In this document: one piece after another, positions 59,477 to 64,000 of the stretch
Layout: each line of letters begins with the position of its first letter
How positions within the stretch are numbered: the stretch's first letter is position 1
Assembly (NCBI RefSeq): GCF_965198245.1
Contig: NZ_OZ240249.1
Span: 2,604,001-2,668,000, forward strand
Direction of reading: 5' to 3'
DNA from: Poriferisodalis sp965198245
GTDB taxonomy: Bacteria > Actinomycetota > Acidimicrobiia > Acidimicrobiales > Poriferisodalaceae
Length of the DNA stretch: 64,000 nt
Position numbers and translations under genes: made by a program
The notes under the pieces: generated by a model
What the model was told of the DNA's origin: nothing
Seen by the model: the letters and a program-made list of their open reading frames with translations, nothing else
Databases searched by the model: none

Positions 59477-60628
59477 GTGCGACGCTCCAGGCGGCTCACC
59501 GCCAAGACAGTCCAACACGCAACGCCGGGCAAGCACGCGGACGGGGATGGGCTCACGCTCGTTGTCAAGACGAGCGGCACCCGGTCGTGGGTCGTGCGCT
59601 TGACCGTCGACGGCAAGCAACGCGACGTTGGCATCGGCGGCTACCCCGCAGTCAGCCTCGCCGATGCCCGACTTCGGGCCGCGGACATGCGCGCTGACGC
59701 CGCCGAGGGAGGCGATCCACTCGGCCCTCATCAAGCCGACCGTGTGCCGACGTTCGCCACCGCAGCGAAGACGGTCCACGAGATGAACCGGCCGCGCTGG
59801 CGCAACAAGCAAGCTGCCAACGAGTGGCTCTCGAGCCTCGAGCGCTATGCGTTTGCCCGCATCGGAAATGCCTCGCTGCACCGCATCGAGCGCAGCGACA
59901 TCATCGCTGTCCTCTCACCGATCTGGACCACCAAGCCTGAGACGGCGCGGCGTGTGCGCCAGCGCATTCGGAAGGTGATGCAGTATGGGATGGCACACGG
60001 ATGGGTGGATACCAATCCCGCCGGCGAAGCAATCGACGGTGCACTCCCATCGATGCCCAAGGTCAAGAACCACCAGCGAGCACTCCCCTACTCAGAGGTG
60101 GCCGCAGCACTGGACAAGATCACCCAATCCCAGGCGAGCGAAGCGTCGAGGTTGTGCCTGCGCTTCTTGGTTCTGACAGCCGTTCGATCCGGCGAGGCAC
60201 GAGGGGCTCGCTGGTCCGAAATCGATGTCGAGAGCACCACGTGGACGATTCCCGCTGAACGCATGAAGGCCAACGGTGAGCACCGGGTGCCTCTCAGTAG
60301 TCAAGCCCTCGACGTTCTGGAAAAGGCCAAGCCACTCGACGACGGCAGTGGCCTCGTATTCCCCAGCCCACTTCGCCGAGGTGAGCCGCTGAGCTGGCAA
60401 GCACTGCTCAAGCTGTTGCGCACCTACGAACTCGACACGACGGTTCACGGCTTCCGATCCGCCTTCAAGACCTGGTGCATCGAACAAACCGCCACCCCCT
60501 GGGCCGTCGGTGAAGCCGCCTTGGCGCACGTCGTCGGCAACAGTGTCGAAGCCGCCTACGTCCGTTCAGACCTGTTGGACCAGCGTCGCCAGCTCATGCA
60601 GGACTGGGCGGAATTCGTCATACCTTGA
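59477..60628 (+). CDS. P4-type tyrosine integrase
   Basis: 383 residues from GTG 59477 (AAAGGGA 5 nt upstream). The N-terminal arm-binding domain (DUF4102-like) is LTAKTVQHATPGKHADGDGLTL, then VGIGGYPAVSLADAR. The SAM-like core-binding domain is at about 95-190. Catalytic residues R237 (VRSGEARG), H324-x2-R327 (HGFRSAFK), H351 (LAHVVGN) and Y361 (AYVRS) are all present, so it should be active. It reads away from tRNA-Ala and marks the left end of an integrated element. Confidence 0.95.
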   Translation: MRRSRRLTAKTVQHATPGKHADGDGLTLVVKTSGTRSWVVRLTVDGKQRDVGIGGYPAVSLADARLRAADMRADAAEGGDPLGPHQADRVPTFATAAKTVHEMNRPRWRNKQAANEWLSSLERYAFARIGNASLHRIERSDIIAVLSPIWTTKPETARRVRQRIRKVMQYGMAHGWVDTNPAGEAIDGALPSMPKVKNHQRALPYSEVAAALDKITQSQASEASRLCLRFLVLTAVRSGEARGARWSEIDVESTTWTIPAERMKANGEHRVPLSSQALDVLEKAKPLDDGSGLVFPSPLRRGEPLSWQALLKLLRTYELDTTVHGFRSAFKTWCIEQTATPWAVGEAALAHVVGNSVEAAYVRSDLLDQRRQLMQDWAEFVIP

Positions 60629-61062
60629 CGCGCAGTCCATCTCGTTCGGCCGACCGCAGCCAACTGCAGAAACCATCGACGCCTTCCAGACAGCGCTCGA
60701 CCACCCAGATCCCATCGACATCTGTGCCCGCGCCCGTACCGCGGTCGCCGTCCCACAAGATCACGCGCACACAACCTCACACCGACCGATAACTAGCAGT
60801 TCACCGCAGCGCGCTGCCGCTAGCAATCCGCCAGCGAAACGACGCCCCCTCAACTCGGGCTGCGATGACGTCTCCATAGCGACACCGTGGCTCGCTCAGC
60901 TGACAGGGACGGACCGTGCGCTGAACCACCGAGCGCCAACGGCCGCCCGGCCGCTGGACTGTCCTTGGCGAGATCCGCTCGAGGTCCTTGTCAGCGTCAA
61001 TATCCGTACAGTCGGCGGACATTCGCGCGCTCAATGGAGGTCATGATTCCCCGGACGCGATC
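60629..61062. other. 434-bp gap between integrase and helicase genes
   Basis: No convincing gene. An open frame at 60510-61046 starts inside the integrase and has a composition unlike a real protein. At the right end, ATG 61034 (in-frame with ATG 61043) begins a short frame ending TGA 61064-61066 that overlaps the helicase GTG as GTGA, with GGAGG at 61036-61040. Confidence 0.5.
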
Positions 61063-63309
61063 GTGAGCACCGAAGCGGGTGCGGGCGAAGCGACTGTCGT
61101 GCTGCCGCGACGGCTCGCGCTGGACGCGCGCGTCGGCGCCAACAAGCTCCGCCAGCTTGAGGTGGCTGCAGCGCATCACGTGGTAAGGATCTCGCCGGCT
61201 CTCCATGCTGGTCGGGTCCCGGTCCTGCAGCTCGAATCGGAGGCCGCCGGTCGCATCCTGATCTGCCCGCGGCGGATCACCCCACCTACCGGGGTTGCTG
61301 GGGTTATTCTGAGCGATGGGACCGAGGCTGACCCGCTGAGCTACCTTGAGTATCAGGACTCCTGGCGGTGGCTCGCGCCAAAGCCTCCACGCCCGCAGGA
61401 TGCACGGAACCTGCCGCAAGTGTGCGAGAGCGTCATAGCGAGCTGGGAAGGCGCCTTCACATTCCGCGAGGCCTCACACTCGAGCGCAGGTCTCCGAACA
61501 CCTCAGCTCGGCGCGCTTCACGCGCTGGTGGGGTACTGGACAGCGCGCGACGACGTCGCCACCATCGTCATGCCAACAGGTACCGGCAAGACGGACACGA
61601 TGATCGCGGCCCTCGTACGAGAGCGCCTCACGCCCCTACTCGTCGCCGTCCCTAGCCGCGCTCTTCGGACTCAGCTCGCGGACAAGTTCCTGTCCCTGGG
61701 GCTCCTCAAGGACGTCGGTTGCATCTCGTCGTCCGCTGACTATCCGGTGGTCGGCGTCATCGATCGCCGGATCGCGAATGCCGCAGAGGCTCGTGAGCTC
61801 TTGGGCAGCTGCAACGTTCTGGTCGCGACTATGCAGGCGCTGACCCAGGCGGTGCCCGAAGTCCAGGCGACCTTGGCCGAGGAAGCGAGCCACCTGTTCA
61901 TCGATGAGGCTCACCACATCGGAGCGCGGACCTGGGCGGAGTTTCGACAGCTGTTCGCCGATCGGCCAGTAGTGCAGTTCACGGCGACGCCCTATCGCGG
62001 CGATGGCCGCCACGTCTCCGGGCGGTCGATTTATGAGTACCCCCTGCGCCTAGCCCAGGCAGCGGGGTACTTCCGACCCATCTCTTTTCACCCGGTGTAT
62101 GAGTTCGATCCCGGTGCTGCCGACGAACGGATCGCCCAGGCTGCACTCGGGATCCTCGACGAAGACGTGGGGAGTGGCCGCGACCATCTCCTCATGGCGC
62201 GCTGCAAGAGCATCACGCGGGCGGAGCATGTGCACGCCCTCTACCAGTCGCTCGGCCGAACTGACGCAGTGCTCGTTCACAGCCAACAGACCCAGTCAGA
62301 ACAACAAGAAGCGTTCGACGCGATGAACAATCGCCGGTCCCGCATCATCATCTGCGTCGACATGTTTGGCGAGGGGTTCGACCTGCCCGAGCTCAAGGTG
62401 GCTGCGCTGCACGATCATCACCGAGGCCTCGCTATCACGCTCCAGTTCATCGGGCGCTTCACGCGTACCACGCCCGACCTCGGTGACGCGAGCGTCGTGG
62501 CCAACATCACCGATCCCCGCGTGGAGTCGGCGATCGCCGACCTCTATGCCCAAGACTCTGACTGGAACGGCTTGCTCTCCGAGATCAGCGAGGGGGCGCT
62601 CGGTCGACATGCGAGAAGGGCCGAGTTCCTCGACGGCTTCGGAGAAAGCGCTGACGAACTGCCCTTGCAGACCATCTACCCGAAGATGAGCACGGTCGTC
62701 TACGAGGTCGACGCGGCGCGGTGGCACCCGGAGCGAATCGGGGAAGCGTTTGATGAGTCGAAGCTGTTCGCCGAACCGGCGATCAACCTCCGAAGCAACG
62801 TGGCGGTCGTCATTGCGTTCGACGACGAGAATGTGCCTTGGGGAAACGTGCGTTGGCTTCGAAACACTACCTGGCACCTGTATCTCATCCACTACAACGA
62901 GGATCAGCGACTTCTCTTCATCCACAGCTCGGACAACCGTGGTGTCCATAAGGAGCTTGCGGAGGCTGTCGCTGGCGCGGGCGTCAGCCTTGTTGGCGGA
63001 GACCGTGTGTTCCGCGTGCTCGGTGGGATCCAACGCCTGGTCGTTGCCAACCTCGGGCTGAAAGCAGCGCTGAACCGTGCGGTGCGTTTCACCATGTACG
63101 CGGGACCCGACGTCCGACAGGGCATCAGCGACGCACAGCTTCAGAATCGCGTGGCATCAAACCTATTTGGATTCGGCTACGAAGCCGGCAGCCGCGCAAG
63201 TGTTGGCTGCTCCCAGAAGGGACGAATCTGGTCATACCGAGTCGCCGAGGACATCAGCGAGTGGACGCGGTGGTGCGCGGAGATCGGCGACAAGCTGGCC
63301 GACAACTAA
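61063..63309 (+). CDS. Superfamily 2 (ResIII/DEAD-like) helicase, N-terminal part of an interrupted gene
   Basis: 748 residues from GTG 61063 (TTG 60988 extends the same frame). A N-terminal region of about 165 residues precedes the motor: Walker A MPTGTGKTD with K176, DEAH (D281-H284), the FTATPYRGDGRH loop, HSQQTQSEQQ and the arginine finger region RPRT-like FIGRFTRTTPD. After about residue 520 there is an additional domain. The frame ends in TAA 63307-63309, and the reading frame continues unchanged past that codon with sequence that looks like the rest of the protein, so this is best read as part of a larger helicase. Confidence 0.85.
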   Translation: MSTEAGAGEATVVLPRRLALDARVGANKLRQLEVAAAHHVVRISPALHAGRVPVLQLESEAAGRILICPRRITPPTGVAGVILSDGTEADPLSYLEYQDSWRWLAPKPPRPQDARNLPQVCESVIASWEGAFTFREASHSSAGLRTPQLGALHALVGYWTARDDVATIVMPTGTGKTDTMIAALVRERLTPLLVAVPSRALRTQLADKFLSLGLLKDVGCISSSADYPVVGVIDRRIANAAEARELLGSCNVLVATMQALTQAVPEVQATLAEEASHLFIDEAHHIGARTWAEFRQLFADRPVVQFTATPYRGDGRHVSGRSIYEYPLRLAQAAGYFRPISFHPVYEFDPGAADERIAQAALGILDEDVGSGRDHLLMARCKSITRAEHVHALYQSLGRTDAVLVHSQQTQSEQQEAFDAMNNRRSRIIICVDMFGEGFDLPELKVAALHDHHRGLAITLQFIGRFTRTTPDLGDASVVANITDPRVESAIADLYAQDSDWNGLLSEISEGALGRHARRAEFLDGFGESADELPLQTIYPKMSTVVYEVDAARWHPERIGEAFDESKLFAEPAINLRSNVAVVIAFDDENVPWGNVRWLRNTTWHLYLIHYNEDQRLLFIHSSDNRGVHKELAEAVAGAGVSLVGGDRVFRVLGGIQRLVVANLGLKAALNRAVRFTMYAGPDVRQGISDAQLQNRVASNLFGFGYEAGSRASVGCSQKGRIWSYRVAEDISEWTRWCAEIGDKLADN

Positions 63310-63342
63310 ATCAGGCTCGACGAGCTACTCGCCAACACGTTG

Positions 63343-64000
63343 ATGCCAGAAACCGTCGACAAGCGACCGCCGCTGGTGCCGCTCCATGCCGAGTGGAGCG
63401 ATCAGATCTGGATTCGCCCTGAGCACACCACTCACATCCTGCAGGGGACAGCGGAGGCAACGCTTCTCGACGTCGAACTCGAGGTCCAGCCACGAGAGGA
63501 GACCGGGCCTCTTCTCCTGCAGGTCATCGGAGCTGCCGAGTCGACCTTCGCCATCGACTTCGGCCCGGACGGCGCCTCTTACCGACACGTTGACGGCCCA
63601 ACCGTGTCAATCCGACGCGGCCCTAGGTGGGTCCCGATCGACGAGTGGTTCCTGCAGGAGCCACCGATCATCCGCTTCCACACGGGCGCGTTCCTAGCCG
63701 GCGATCAACTCTTCACTCCGGCGTCCCCCTCGGCGGGATACGACCCAGACAAGATCCAGGCGTGGGACTGGACCCCGACCAACATCAGAAGGGAGTCTCA
63801 GGGCGTCGAGCGCGACGCGAGCACGATCCAGCACCGCGTGCTGCAACAACTCGATCGCGACCCGATGTGGGACGTCATCGTGGACGACGACGGCACGGGC
63901 GAGGCAGCTGACATCGTCGCGATCGCCGCCGACCTCGAGGCGGAGCGGCTGCGGATTCACCTCTATCACTGCAAGTACTCAGCAGGACCCGGTCCCGGAG
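63343..64000 (+). pseudogene. C-terminal remainder of the helicase gene (nuclease-like), partial at edge
   Basis: The same frame as the helicase resumes at ATC 63310 right after TAA 63307-63309 and stays open to the edge (231 residues from there; ATG 63343 is the first ATG, without a ribosome site). Sequence such as PETVDKRPPLVPLHAEWSD follows directly from the upstream part. Near the edge VDDDGTGEAADIVAI and LYHCKYS resemble a PD-(D/E)xK-type nuclease core (aspartate, then xxK), but that is an inference. Could be a nonsense-inactivated half, a separate gene or a readthrough product. Confidence 0.6.

Noticed and set aside
60510..61046. 178-codon plus-strand frame after the integrase
   Set aside because: It begins inside the integrase gene and has biased, non-protein-like composition.
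1..64000. CRISPR array or rRNA genes
   Set aside because: No regularly spaced direct repeats with unique spacers and no rRNA sequence were seen anywhere in the window.

Overview
The window is high-GC chromosomal DNA from an actinobacterium, most likely of the class Acidimicrobiia or a close relative. This is inferred from gene content and not proven. The pointers are: an actinobacterial DUF3039 protein; actinobacterial-type LexA boxes (GAAC-N4-GTTC); a class II (B12) ribonucleotide reductase; a ferrochelatase with the four cysteines of actinobacterial [2Fe-2S] enzymes; a short SGG-type BldD-like regulator; an F420-type LLM oxidoreductase; a Tad pilus locus with no secretin; and frequent GTG/TTG starts with few strong ribosome-binding sites.

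Layout. 1-5083 (minus): a peptide/solute ABC importer (lipoprotein, two permeases, and an ATPase that runs off the left edge and carries a membrane-spanning stretch inside its ABC domain). 5199-5440: tRNA-Met(CAT) and tRNA-Asn(GTT). 5556-17928 (mostly minus): a 1735-residue exonuclease-RecQ-UvrD fusion, dnaG, a small unknown, a pyruvate-phosphate-dikinase homologue without its ATP-grasp half, glyS and recO. 18023-25170: uppS, a DinG-type helicase, and the phoH-ybeY-CBS-era cluster with a DUF3039 gene. 25171-33327: an MFS-ferrochelatase fusion, nrdJ, a RibD-like reductase, lexA with two SOS boxes, a strongly folded non-coding stretch and nudC. 33361-38364: cysS, an MMPL transporter, a CPBP protease and a small excisionase-like HTH protein. 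38580-45625: a Tad/Flp pilus operon (CpaB-like, CpaF, TadB, TadC, a pilin-like protein, three pseudopilin-like proteins), closed by a membrane-anchored pseudokinase. 45622-55252: hemW, a regulator, dnaJ, hrcA, lepA, rpsT, holA, comEC and comEA. 55263-59177: an MFS transporter, an aminoglycoside-phosphotransferase-fold kinase, an LLM oxidoreductase and a PNPOx-fold protein.

59267-64000: tRNA-Ala(GGC) followed at once by a P4-type tyrosine integrase whose upstream region carries repeated AGTTCCC sites, then a superfamily 2 helicase interrupted by one in-frame TAA from a C-terminal part that continues off the right edge. This looks like the left end of an integrated genomic island, possibly a defence or DNA-processing cargo.

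Functionally the left 58 kb is a core chromosome segment: replication and repair (dnaG, holA, recO, dinG, lexA, nrdJ), ribosome and translation (glyS, cysS, rpsT, lepA, era, ybeY), protein quality control (hrcA, dnaJ), haem (ferrochelatase fusion, hemW) and DNA uptake or surface pili (comEA/EC, Tad). The most unusual items are the MFS-ferrochelatase fusion, the ATPase with a membrane insert, the exonuclease-RecQ-UvrD fusion, the pseudokinase in the Tad locus, the half-PPDK, a 152-nt folded element upstream of nudC, a cluster of DnaA-box-like sites upstream of nrdJ, and the split helicase in the island.
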